From positions 33,402,102-33,466,101 of the forward strand of contig OZ022261.1 in NCBI GenBank assembly GCA_963978905.1: 64,000 nt of DNA. Reading direction: 5' to 3'. Positions 54,743-64,000 of the stretch are shown here, one piece after another; the first letter of the stretch is position 1, and the number at the start of each line of letters is the position of its first letter. This DNA is from Trichostrongylus colubriformis (lineage: Eukaryota; Nematoda; Chromadorea; Rhabditida; Trichostrongylidae). The translations under genes were made by a program, and so were the position numbers. The notes under the pieces were generated by a model. That model saw only the letters and a program-made list of their open reading frames with translations, was not told the DNA's origin and ran no database searches.

Positions 54743-55907
54743 GGGGAGGAACGGACGTCGCCAACACGAGGCAAACTTGACGCCATTTCAACAAAAAAAA
54801 AACAGCAAAGATATACATGAAATGAAATGTACAATGATATACACGAATTTACATTTTCCAACGAACCAGGAATTGAATGCGAGACACGTATGACAAATAC
54901 AATAAACAAAAGGCCTTGCACATCAATAAGATTTTGATAAGCTTGAAGCGGTAACGGAAATCCCAAGCTATACAACGGTACTAAATTGCATAAACGCTAT
55001 ACAGAAATGAGTGGCGGTACAAGAGAGAAAAAAGGACCTGTAATTAACTAGCAATGACTGAGTAAATGAACTCTTATCACAGGATAGAGAGGCAAATGGG
55101 CGAAAGCACATTTAGAGGCGTAATTCGTTCTCAAACAACTTCACTTTTAGTGGTCTACGCAGCTATATTTTCAAGATCCTCTTCGATTATCATTTAAGAT
55201 CAAGATGACCTAATTTCATTTACACAAGTGTTACAAGTGATATGTACATGACCAGCTCCGATAGGTAGACAGGACCCATGGTCTACCCCCTATTTCACTC
55301 CACCTATCCACATGATCCTTAGGCTTTTGCTGTCAAAAAAAAATCGTGCTCGATCCACTTTAAATGGTCTATTTCACTATTCCATCCATACAGGTGATCC
55401 TCCAGATATTTGCGGTCGTGTAAAAAGTGACAAACAATATGCAAGCTGCCTTTTTTGGAAATTTTTATTATGCTGGAACGAACATTATCCCTGTTCAATG
55501 AGCAAAGAAGTGTCGTAATGGTGCACGTATAACCCCGGCACGAACACGTAGAGTCACTGATGACAACCAGAAACAGTCCTCAGTTGTTTTACAATAAAAA
55601 TCATTAAAGGTTGTCGAAAAATGAATAGGAAAGGGAGACGAGCCGCGCCAATAGGAAGATAGAAATCGTTGACGGGCCTATCCAAAATGACAATAAAATA
55701 AAAGCCTCTAGCAGGTATAATAAGATGGGGAGGCCTATCTGAACTTATCGGACGAGCCTCTCTCTATGACCCCCTGGCTCGAGAACGATCTCGCAACCGT
55801 TTTCTCCTTCCACTTTGCCATAGTTAATTTTCCACAAGTCACTTCCTGTCCGAACTATGTGACAAGTTCGTATGACTAGTTGAAAGCCCATAGAGACATA
55901 TAGCTGC

Positions 55908-55992
55908 AGTGCTTAGCTAGACGGTAAGGCATAGGGCCTTTTCGTTCGTCGAATACGTGGGGTCGTTGGTTCGAATCTGAGTAGGTGCCAGG
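55908..55992 (+). other. tRNA-like sequence
   Basis: CTTAGCTAGACGGTAAGGC (A box) and TTGGTTCGAATCTGAG (B box) are separated by about 35 nt. The acceptor arms do not pair. Confidence 0.5.
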
Positions 55993-56061
55993 GTTCTGCA
56001 AGTTGTTGAGGCGTTCATCTGGCTATTGGACAAACTGTGGCGATTCTCTATCAGCCGATTC

Positions 56062-56140
56062 TACGTCTCAGCTGGTAGAGGAAATTACTGTGAGGGGACG
56101 TGAACCACGTCGTGATTCTGAATCTGAATCCTCGTCTGTG
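56062..56140 (+). other. tRNA-like sequence
   Basis: CGTCTCAGCTGGTAGAGG resembles an A box, and TGATTCTGAATC / GAATCCTCG a degraded B box. Confidence 0.4.
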
Positions 56141-56395
56141 TCTATCTAATATAATCTTTGCTTTGTGCACTTTCGCACAACTTTCGTAGGCATATTGTCC
56201 ACACCCATCCTCGGTAAGCAATCACCTCATTTACAAAAATTATACACATAAGACAGTCAAATCAAACCATTAAGTACACGTTATATTGTTTTTGAAGACA
56301 GGGACATGGGGTACGCTCGATGGGTTCGTGTGGAAAAAGGTAAAGTAATTCTCCCTAACATAGCTACTCCTTCTAGGGGCTTTGATTCTATTGCA

Positions 56396-56475
56396 CATGT
56401 AGCCGAATGGGAGGTGTTGTGGCAGGTTGCGCACAGTCATATTCTCATGGTGCAGGGATCTAATCCCGCATCAAC
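56396..56475 (+). other. tRNA-like sequence
   Basis: GTAGCCGAATGGGAGGTG resembles a Leu/Ser-type D arm and AGGGATCTAATCCCG a B box with a pairing stem. A second weaker one follows at 56511-56580 (GTGGCCGAATTGG). Confidence 0.4.
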
Positions 56476-57159
56476 GAGCGCCCAGTCAAACCAACCCTCC
56501 ATCCCTTTGGGGTGGCCGAATTGGTGCCATACTCATCTGGGAGGGTAAGAGCACTGAATTGTACATTGGTTGTCCCCTCAAGTCAATGTATGGGCCAAAT
56601 CGCTCTCATTTGCCACTACGATTCTGAATGGAACTAGAATGCGCCAAAAACTAAAACCAATAACGTAAATAACGAATATATGCAAAGATCTTCAATGTTC
56701 CTACAGATCCCTGGTTTACTTTGCATACAGCTACATATCCATATGCAAAATTAAAGCCCCTTGGATGAAGTTAATATGGTGGAGATGACTATCTGAACTT
56801 AGCGAAGATGGCCCCCAATGTGCACCCTCATGTTGATCCCACCACTGCTTTCCAGCTTTCCTTTACGCAGCTCTTCTCACTCCTTCGACAGGTTACATCG
56901 GAGTTGTTTCTTGTCATTTATTGCTACTCGAGCACCGAGCTAGGTTCTATTCACTTGTCTGCGCTTTGAAAGAATTGTAGACGGACATTTCATAATTTCG
57001 GTTCCTCTCAAAAATCACCTTTCTAAATACAGTGCATGAATAGAAACACGAAAAGAACTCAAGACTTTCTTTTATTTCAAGGCAGAAATGGGAAAACTGC
57101 AAGAAGGCAGCTCGCTTGAATTTTAGCCGCATTTCCCACCACTACATTTGAACAGCCGT

Positions 57160-57339
57160 TAGGCCGCGATCTCACTTTGCGGTGCCGGCGGCAGGGCGTG
57201 GCTGCGTATCTCTGCGTTTCCGCCTATGCTACCCTGCCTCATTGCCTGCGTCGTCTCTGCACCTCCCTCGTGCCACGCTCCCTCGCTGCTTGTGAACGCC
57301 GCCACGCCCTGCCAGCGGTGAGTGTGACCGCGACCTTAC
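57160..57339. repeat. MITE family D, copy 4
   Basis: It starts TAGGCCGCGATCTCACTTTG and ends GAGTGTGACCGCGACCTTA. The internal GGCAGGGCGTGG is mirrored by CCACGCCCTGCC. Confidence 0.6.
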
Positions 57340-57454
57340 GGGACACAACGCACTTTAAATTTCCACCCCACTCCGTCATCCATATCCCTCGGGGCTCTCC
57401 CTCAATTGGTTTGTTGCATATGCGCGTGAAATTTTGCATGCAACCCTTAGTAAG

Positions 57455-57937
57455 CCGGTGAGGGTCACGAGGTCGAAATTCCACTTCGCGGCGGTGCACT
57501 CGCAGCGCCACCAACACGACTCGCCGTATCGATTGCCCTTGGGAGCCGGACGAGTGACTGCGTCACGCTGCGCTTCCACTCATGCCACACTACCTCGTTG
57601 AAGGCTGCCATGCCCTGCCACGGGTGTGTACCCTTATGTCAGGATTGTCGCACCGCGGCATGTCGCAAGCGAAGCAAGGCGGACGAGCTAAAGGCGCCAT
57701 GTCATGGTCCCGGAGCGATTACAAGTCAACTGCGTATCGCGCCCCTTGCATTAGCGTGTAATCGTTCTAAGACCCAACAACCGCGACGCGCACAGCTCGC
57801 ACACACTGCGTCGCACGCCACTCGACGTCGTGCGACAATCCTTACATAAGGGTACGCACCCCCTGCCACTGGAACTCGCACCCGCCGCGCCGCTCGTCGC
57901 GCGCGGCCGCGCGGAAATTCGACCTCGTGACCCCACT
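57455..57937. mobile_element. MITE family F carrying a nested family E element, 9-bp target duplication
   Basis: The ends CCGGTGAGGGTCACGAGGTC and the mirror of GACCTCGTGACCCCACT are flanked by CTTAGTAAG at 57446-57454 and 57938-57946. The host sequence around it (GCGTGAAATTTTGCATGC, then GCAAGTATAACGTAAGTATA) is a family B fragment. Confidence 0.75.
57622..57860. mobile_element. MITE family E inside family F, 9-bp target duplication
   Basis: The inverted ends GGGTGTGTACCCTTATGTCA and the mirror of TACATAAGGGTACGCACC enclose 239 bp. CCCTGCCAC is duplicated at 57613-57621 and 57861-57869. A solitary related end is seen at about 21041-21090 (GTACGCTTATGTCAGGATTT). Confidence 0.78.
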
Positions 57938-57982
57938 CTTAGTAAGCAAGTATAACGTAAGTATATGGCTGGCAAGAGAACC

Positions 57983-58516
57983 TAAAGACAGCATTAGGGG
58001 TAATGCGTTAATGGAAAATCCCTACAAGAAATAACTCTCATGGTAGTCCTGGGCCTAGGAAGGCTATCTGTGGCGAAATCCCGGTGGGAAAACGCCCCTC
58101 CGAGCTGTAGAAACGGCGCAACAGATCATTGATTTCTTGATCCCGCCTCCCGATGATGTAATTTCCGATTGACTGGGATGGGAGCGGCCAAGGAGATGCG
58201 GCAGGATCGAAGGTTTTGCGGCGCGCTTTCGTAGTTTTAGCTTGAAGCTCACTCCAAAAAATAGATGCTGTCGTATTTCCAAACATTCGCTTGTGTTTAC
58301 TTGGCAACATGCCAATGGAAAACCAGATCAGACTACCCGCCTCTCGACGGACAGGTCGTCCGCGTCGAAAAACATCAGTGGAAAGGGAGTCCTATTTCTC
58401 GGGTATTTGGCCATTTCCATACGTTTTCTCTTCACTGTCCCATTACTAGGCATCTCGACTTTCAGATTCACTACTTCTTTTACTTTTCGTCCGACTCTCC
58501 CCTAATGCTGCCTTTG
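57983..58516. repeat. MITE family A, copy 4
   Basis: It begins TAAAGACAGCATTAGGGGTA and ends CCCCTAATGCTGCCTTTGA. It is co-linear with 7305-7865, slightly shorter, and sits directly beside the nested element cluster at 57.4-57.95 kb. Confidence 0.75.
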
Positions 58517-58847
58517 ATCAACTGAAAGGAATAAAGAGCAAGGGAACGGAAAGGGAATTCATTAGAGCGAATGTTCGGCTACTTTTCTCGAAGATTATCA
58601 AGAAATGCGGGAAATGTGGATGAATACAAATGAGAACTCATTGTACACTGCACCCGTTCAGACTGCACGGCGCCGCGTCGGATCCTACTGCCCCACACCC
58701 TGCCTGATCAGCATACAACTGATTCCAGATTACGGTACTTGTGAAGAACGCAACAACATCAACACGTTACGCAGACTTGTATTAAGCATTTATGAAAATA
58801 AACTAAAACACTAGAACTCGATGAATACAAGTCAACTAGATACTCAC

Positions 58848-58915
58848 GGATTCTATGATTGCACAATCCTTTTCTGATGCTTCGAAGCAGTATTTGTTCA
58901 AGATATTCGGTAAAG
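58848..58915 (-). CDS. possible orphan exon, product unknown
   Basis: On the minus strand, TTCTTGTAG precedes a 68-nt open stretch encoding LPNILNKYCFEASEKDCAII and ending at a consensus donor, TCC|GTGAGTAT. The composition looks protein-like. It may belong to the minus-strand gene upstream at 62-64 kb or to another gene. Its phase (1) does not join directly to exon 62124, so at least one exon would be missing between them. Confidence 0.35.
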
Positions 58916-59490
58916 CTACAAGAACATCTTATTAATCTCAGGGCTTGAAAACACCTCTTCGACATATACAGAAGTTGAAATAATACAATCTACAGCTTAT
59001 ATTACACTATTTCAATATACGGAATGGGACATTCGGATAGTTTGTTTGTGGCATGAATGGAATTTTGAGCGGAAAGTCCCCCGAATTAGCTAAATCAGAT
59101 TATACATACTGATTAGGATGAGATGCCGTTGCACGGGCGGAACACTAGGGCACCTCTGCTCAAAGATTATATTAAGAAAAAATTATTTCAAAAACACTGC
59201 TTGCTACATGACACAATCAGCATTAAACATCATAGTTGCGGAATACCATTCGGAATGTGCTACAACCGATTTTTCGTAGATGCATGTGTGTTTGTAAACT
59301 GAAAACATACGGTACTAGTACAAAGAGAGAATAAGCAACTTACATGATTGGCAGCATTATTATATTGAAAAAGATGAGCTAAAAACGATAGTGACGATGA
59401 CGGAGTGGGAGAAATTCAGAAAGGGATAGGATTGAAAATGGAGAGAGAATGAGGGAAAGGCGTGAGAAAATACATATCATGGACGTTTAG

Positions 59491-59712
59491 GCGGAGGTTA
59501 CAACTTGCACGATCTCACGATAGTGAGATCGCTTATGTCGTCGTGCGCACTCTCACTTTAGTGTGCTATTCCCTCACTCAAGTTCTGTTACCACTCATGT
59601 GCCGAGCCTTACAAGGGGAAAATAGCACGCTTGAGTGATAGTGTGCATGACGGCACATGCGATCGCACGATCGCGCGAATCGCAATTTCGCAATGGATAA
59701 CCGTAGCCTCAG
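59491..59712. repeat. palindromic MITE family C, copy 4 (best preserved)
   Basis: The ends GGAGGTTACAACTTGC and the mirror of ATAACCGTAGCCTC enclose CGTCGTGCGCACTCTCACTT and its mirror AGTGATAGTGTGCATGACGG. The element is a near-complete palindrome with a short unpaired centre. Confidence 0.65.
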
Positions 59713-60450
59713 AGCCGATTTTCAGAGCTGTAGACATGAAGTATGTATAAACACCGGGTATTGTTTTCTGGGTGGTGGAATGCGCTAAAGAGCCTGCGCT
59801 GTGAACATAGACATCGTGAAAGATAAAACAACAAATTCAACAGGAAAGCTAGACCGGGTACAAAAAATCAATAAGATTCAACTGAAATGACAATAATCAA
59901 TTAGGACAAGATTAGAGTAGATCGCAATGAAATTACACGTGTAATAAAGCTATTTCAGGCACCGATAAAAACTTCGTAAACGATATCTTACCTAATATAT
60001 AACGACAACCGCTAAATAACGAAAAAAACTGCAAGTAAAAATGAAAAAAAAAACCGGCAAGTGGTCTTAGTTAAACTTAAAGGCAATGTATCAATACTGT
60101 GCATGAGCTTCACAAGAAGAAGGCCCAAGGGACACAATACAAAGCTTGCAGAGCGATCGATCACCTCTAACATTACTCCCACAGTAAAGAGGAATGTGAT
60201 CGAATTCTGGATGAAGTGGTGCGCTCAACGGAGACAACCTGTGACGCTTTGATACTGTGAAGACCGTAACTGCGGAACTGTCATTTTGGCAAAACCACGT
60301 TCTGAATTCAGCTACTCCCATACGGTCGTTGCTCTATGGGTGCGTTTTGGAGCATCACGTCCAACCAATCCATATTCTGAAAAAGGTGAAACTGAGTGCA
60401 CTCGTTTGTAAAGTCTCTAACGACACCATAGCTGACAAGTGCTGGGCAAG

Positions 60451-60774
60451 GTATAATTAAGAAAATTAATTGTTGCCGCATTAATGGGCGTGCGATTTTG
60501 CGCATTGTAGTAAGAGTTGCTTTATTTTATTGAATCTGAATAGTGACTGAGCGGCAGGAAGGACGCATAGGATCGTGCGGATTAACAGGCATTGTCGGTG
60601 CAAACTCAGACATGATAGACTTTGCACCGACAATGCCTGTTAATCCGCACGATCCTATGCGTCCTTCCTGCCGCCCAGTCACTATTCAGATTCAATAAAA
60701 TAAAGCAACTCTTACTACAATGCGCAAAATCGCACGCCCATTAATGCGGCAACAATTAATTTTCTTAATTGTAC
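60451..60774. repeat. 154-bp-arm hairpin with 16-nt loop CTCAGACATGATAGAC
   Basis: Arms 60451-60604 and 60621-60774 are complementary with two mismatches seen (positions about 60454 and 60549). The loop is 60605-60620. The arms match no other repeat in the window. Confidence 0.95.
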
Positions 60775-60950
60775 GTTATAAGAGAACCGTTCAATAGGTA
60801 CTCTCACCGCGTCCGGCGTAATGCGCGGCAAACCGTGTCCTTGTGGCATACGAACTCAGACATGATAGACTTCGTATGCCACAAGGACACGGTTTGCCGC
60901 GCATTACGCCGGACGCGGTGAGAGTACCCAATGGACGGTTCTCTTATAAC
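60775..60950. repeat. 80-bp-arm hairpin with the same 16-nt loop
   Basis: Arms 60775-60854 and 60871-60950 pair with about three mismatches. The loop 60855-60870 is again CTCAGACATGATAGAC. The stem is unrelated to the first hairpin's stem, and the two hairpins abut with no spacer. Confidence 0.95.
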
Positions 60951-62123
60951 AAACTTGAGCTGCGCAGCTGAATATGATGCATCTGACGAGAAAACCCTCG
61001 TCGTGACAACACGTGCTGTTAAGAACTTACGGTACATTGCGCATAGGAGTAAGGTCAATGGCATGCAATGGTATGTGAAGGGAAGAAAAGCAATACCTGC
61101 TCTCCTACACTCTCCTCTGAGTGTGGTGGCATACACATTGGATCAGTACTTCGACCATCAACACTCTAAAATCGTCTGATCAGTGAAGTCTTTACATTTA
61201 ATGAGAAAGAGGCCGAAATTTACAGATGTAATAACCAAATCTAGTGCGTTGGGCCCTCACTCAGATCCATAAGTGGACTTGAAATAGAATCTGAATTATA
61301 CAACGACCCAATGTTTTCTGAGCCAGTTGATCGCCACCCCAGTTGCTCGCCCCAAAAGGCTCAATTTGTTCAGGGTTCGACACTGGAGGCGAAGGCAACG
61401 GAACCAACTACCGTGAGTCCTTGTATTTGAAGGCAACTTCGCAATGATTAGATTACTCAACTCACCTTCTCGAGTAAGTAGATCTTTGAACAACTATAAA
61501 GCTCGCACCCCTTCTGCGCCACCAGAAAGGGTCATCGCGGCGTTACGCTCGCCTAAACCTTTGAAAGATGTGGGCGTGGCTAGTGCGGGTTCGTGCTAAT
61601 GTGACGCTGTGATGACGCACCATGACGGGGGATAGCTATCCAGGTAGCGCCTTCTGGTCATGGCGCCTCAACTACCCCAAGAAGATGAGTTGACTAATTT
61701 GTTTATCGCGAAGGGCTCTTTAAATGTTCGCTTTTCTCAGCTTCAATTGTGGACAGAGGTAGGGGTAATTCGGTTGTATCATTCATTTCAATCCTCGATA
61801 CTGACCGATGGACGATTTTACCACGAGATCTGACACGTCAAGCACCATGTCATTTCGATCGATACTGCATTAATACGATACGATGAGTATCATTCTGCTC
61901 TCATGATCGCTACTCTACACCTCAGTCATTCTTCGGCAAAGCCAACCCTGGGAGGCGTGTCTATCATCCAAGAACGTCTGTGAACTTCCACGTCGTCCTT
62001 GTAACAAAGGCCCAGATAATAACTGTCTCTAACGAAATCGTATTAACAAGATTTTTGATACAGTGTAATTGATCGGGAATTAACCTTTACAACCGTACAA
62101 TCAGCGAAGGATTCTGCACTCAC

Positions 62124-64000
62124 GTTATGTGATTCATTGACATAGGGTGCATATTGTCCATTATTCGCAATACTGCGATCAGCACAGTCCAACCAATCTT
62201 CACCGAGGAGATCAGCCAGCTCTTCACTACCGTAACCGACACCGAGATCCATTTGAAACGATCCAGCTTTCAGACCACCATCTATAGAAATTGCAATGAA
62301 TGAATTCGAAGATTGTTGCTAGGGATTCTGTATTTCAGAAATAAACTAACTGTTATCACCTTGATCGTCACGAAGGACAGCCATTAAGTCGTCAATGTCT
62401 TGGGAATAACCAGTGGGTGCTTGCTGAAAAAGGGAAATAAGGAGAAATAATGTTAATCTAAGAATCGTCTATAATGTTGTTGTTGCTGTTTCAACAAATA
62501 AAACTGCGAGCCGCACCGCTCGCGTGGACGGCCGCGCGATTTTCAAACGTAAGGTACCCAGGCCTCGAATCACATCTCGAGGCTCGGATGAAGCTGACAT
62601 ACGGACTTTTGCAGGTTACACCACCTGTCTAGAGTACACTCCGCCTACTAAGAGCAGAGCGCGGGCTCTTGTTATACTTTTACATTTTCAAATTATTTAG
62701 CATATGCAGTACCTGTTCATAGCTGTGTGCGTTGGTCATCATCACTTGTGTCGGTTGTTGTAGTACGTTGGAACCAGAATCTGTTGTTTGCGTGAAAATG
62801 TGTTGCGGTTGCGGCTGAGAGACGGTCTGTTGAATTGAACCCTCGATTTCCATTTCAGATAGCTGCATCTGCAGAATAAAACAGGTTATAAATATCGACA
62901 TCGCATCTGAAACTTATTTTACTGCAGTAGCATCGGTGAAGAAAAGAAAAGCTTGTCCCTCATCACTCTTTTTCCTAAAGATGAGCCATGCACTTGGCTC
63001 TTCTTCAGAATAGCAGAAGCGTTGAAACGCCAGATGCTCTCATCTTTTCAATCACTCCCATTTTGTGGTGAATGGGAAAAAATTGCTGCACCATAGCCTA
63101 GGTCCTTAGGAGGAAAAAATTGCTGAGGTCATTTGAGTAAAGAGATGGTAAGACGTGGTCACCAAAAATTCGCGTTTGTTGCTCAACGATATGTGTGTGA
63201 AGCAACTCGAACATTGAAAAGGGGACTGGAAGCGTCTTACCATGGCCCCATGGCGGCCCAGGTGTGGTACTGTCCAATTCAGCCACCGCGCCAAGCGAAT
63301 TGAGTCGGCTTGCGCCAAGTGCCTAGCTGGTCCAATTGTGATTTGGCAGCGTATTAAGGAGTGCAGCCGGCGCTTCCTCGCGCGACGTGGTCTGGCTGGA
63401 CAGTCCCGACGTACACCCCAGCGGCACAAGCTCAACATATCCCTCATGGTCTAACTGCGGTGGAAGGGTCGGACAACAGCCGGGGCCTGGATTGGCGGTT
63501 GCTCCACCACTCCAGGGCTGCAGCAAGGAAATTGCGGTTCTAGTTCTCGGGTTTCCCGCCTTTTCGTTCCGCTCCTTCTCAACCACAGCACTGCTTACCC
63601 TTTATACTTTCGCACTGGACGGCCGACTAAATTACCCCTTCTGATGACTCAAAAAACGCAGAAGGAGTTTGCAATGTAAAGATGATCAAGTAACATACTG
63701 GTTGTTGCCATTGTTGATGGCATACAATCATTGTCTGCTGAGCTTCCTGAACATTATTCGTCATGGTGCAATCGATGCTCTGAAAACTTGTAATCCTTTC
63801 AGTTCACAAATTAGCCCGGATCCATGACTATCCATGAAACGACTCCTCTTGATACTTGATATTCGCCTGTACCTGAGTTGCAGCTGTACCATTTCCCATA
63901 GCACGGGAGGCGTCTTCAAGCACACTTTTGAAAATTTCCTCCATATCAACAGTTTGTTGCTTTCCATCTTGCACAATGCGTCTGAAGCGGTCGGTGACTG
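62124..64000 (-). CDS. glutamine-rich acidic protein of unknown identity (3' portion; continues beyond the window)
   Basis: Five minus-strand exons join in phase: 63873-64000 and beyond, 63699-63779, 62713-62868, 62360-62423 and 62124-62281. All have consensus acceptors (TTTTCAG, TTCTGCAG, TTCTATAG) and GT donors. The encoded protein reads DRFRRIVQDGKQQTVDMEEI, then Gln/Thr-rich stretches (QQTVSQPQPQHIFTQTTDSG), then acidic blocks with hydrophobics (DIDDLMAVLRDDQ, GSEELADLLGEDWLDCADRS). Such Q-rich and acidic-amphipathic segments are typical of transcriptional activation domains, but I see no DNA-binding domain and do not recognise the family. The last visible exon ends at a donor (GTGAGT), so the stop codon lies in a further exon at lower coordinates that I did not find. 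Confidence 0.7.
62869..63698. other. intron of the minus-strand gene with repeat-like sequence
   Basis: 63110-63660 holds GC-rich sequence whose end (TTTTCGTTCCGCTCC, AATTACCCCTTCTGATGACT) resembles family I interiors. The short intron at 62424-62712 also carries a GC-rich repeat-like block at 62505-62660. Confidence 0.4.

Larger units (their letters stand above)
51665..54765 (-). mobile_element. RTE-type non-LTR retrotransposon, 3.1 kb, 19-bp target duplication
   Basis: The element lies on the minus strand with its 3' end at 51665 in a (GAA)n tail, seen as TTC x6 on the plus strand. The direct repeat ACGAGGCAAACTTGACGCC flanks it at 51646-51664 and 54766-54784. It encodes an APE-type endonuclease and a reverse transcriptase, as RTE-clade elements do. 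Two 1-nt frame breaks split the single reading frame. The 19-bp target duplication is perfect, so the insertion is young. Confidence 0.92.
54857..57400. other. intergenic region with tRNA-like remnants only
   Basis: Apart from the tRNA-like sequences at 55.9-56.6 kb and the family D MITE at 57160, I saw no supported gene. Confidence 0.5.

Noticed and set aside
60257..60460. Plus-strand 67-codon frame with a transposase-like TVTAELSFWQ start
   Set aside because: The resemblance to mariner is limited to a few residues and no catalytic block follows, so no transposase call is made.
60451..60950. Ordinary MITE pair
   Set aside because: The two stems are unrelated in sequence and share only the loop, whereas MITE copies share their termini and arms.

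Overview
The window looks like a nematode nuclear genome, most likely a clade V (strongylid, hookworm-like) worm. The evidence is short introns ending in TTTCAG or TTTTAG, one conserved animal gene cut into about 48 small exons, an RTE-type retrotransposon, mariner remnants and very many palindromic MITEs. Genus is inferred, not shown.

Left half (about 3.2-38.9 kb, plus strand): one gene, an orthologue of the MTMR5/MTMR13 (SBF1/SBF2; mtm-5 in Caenorhabditis) family. I traced it exon by exon from the second half of the upstream DENN module to the stop codon at 38947. The first coding exon is not in view. Domain order is DENN (3.2-9.1 kb), SBF2 (10.3-11.9 kb), GRAM (14.9-16.9 kb), catalytically dead myotubularin phosphatase (about 18.2-27.6 kb), an extra C1-type zinc finger (30.5-31.7 kb) and a C-terminal PH domain (31.9-38.9 kb). 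Nearly all long introns are filled with MITEs. The 6-kb intron inside the PH domain also holds a GC-rich hairpin array and a 2.7-kb two-family satellite array.

Middle (about 39-58.5 kb): no conserved host gene was recognised. It is a graveyard of transposons and repeats: mariner pieces, palindromic MITEs, a duplicated block with long inverted repeats, a series of degenerate tRNA-like sequences, a 3.1-kb RTE retrotransposon with a clear 19-bp target-site duplication, and a three-layer nested MITE.

Right end (about 58.5-64 kb): the downstream part of a minus-strand gene encoding a glutamine-rich, acidic protein that I do not recognise (five well-spliced exons, 62124-64000). In this flank, at 60451-60950, sit two long hairpins that abut exactly and share an identical 16-nt loop although their stems are unrelated. 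This is the strangest signal in the window.
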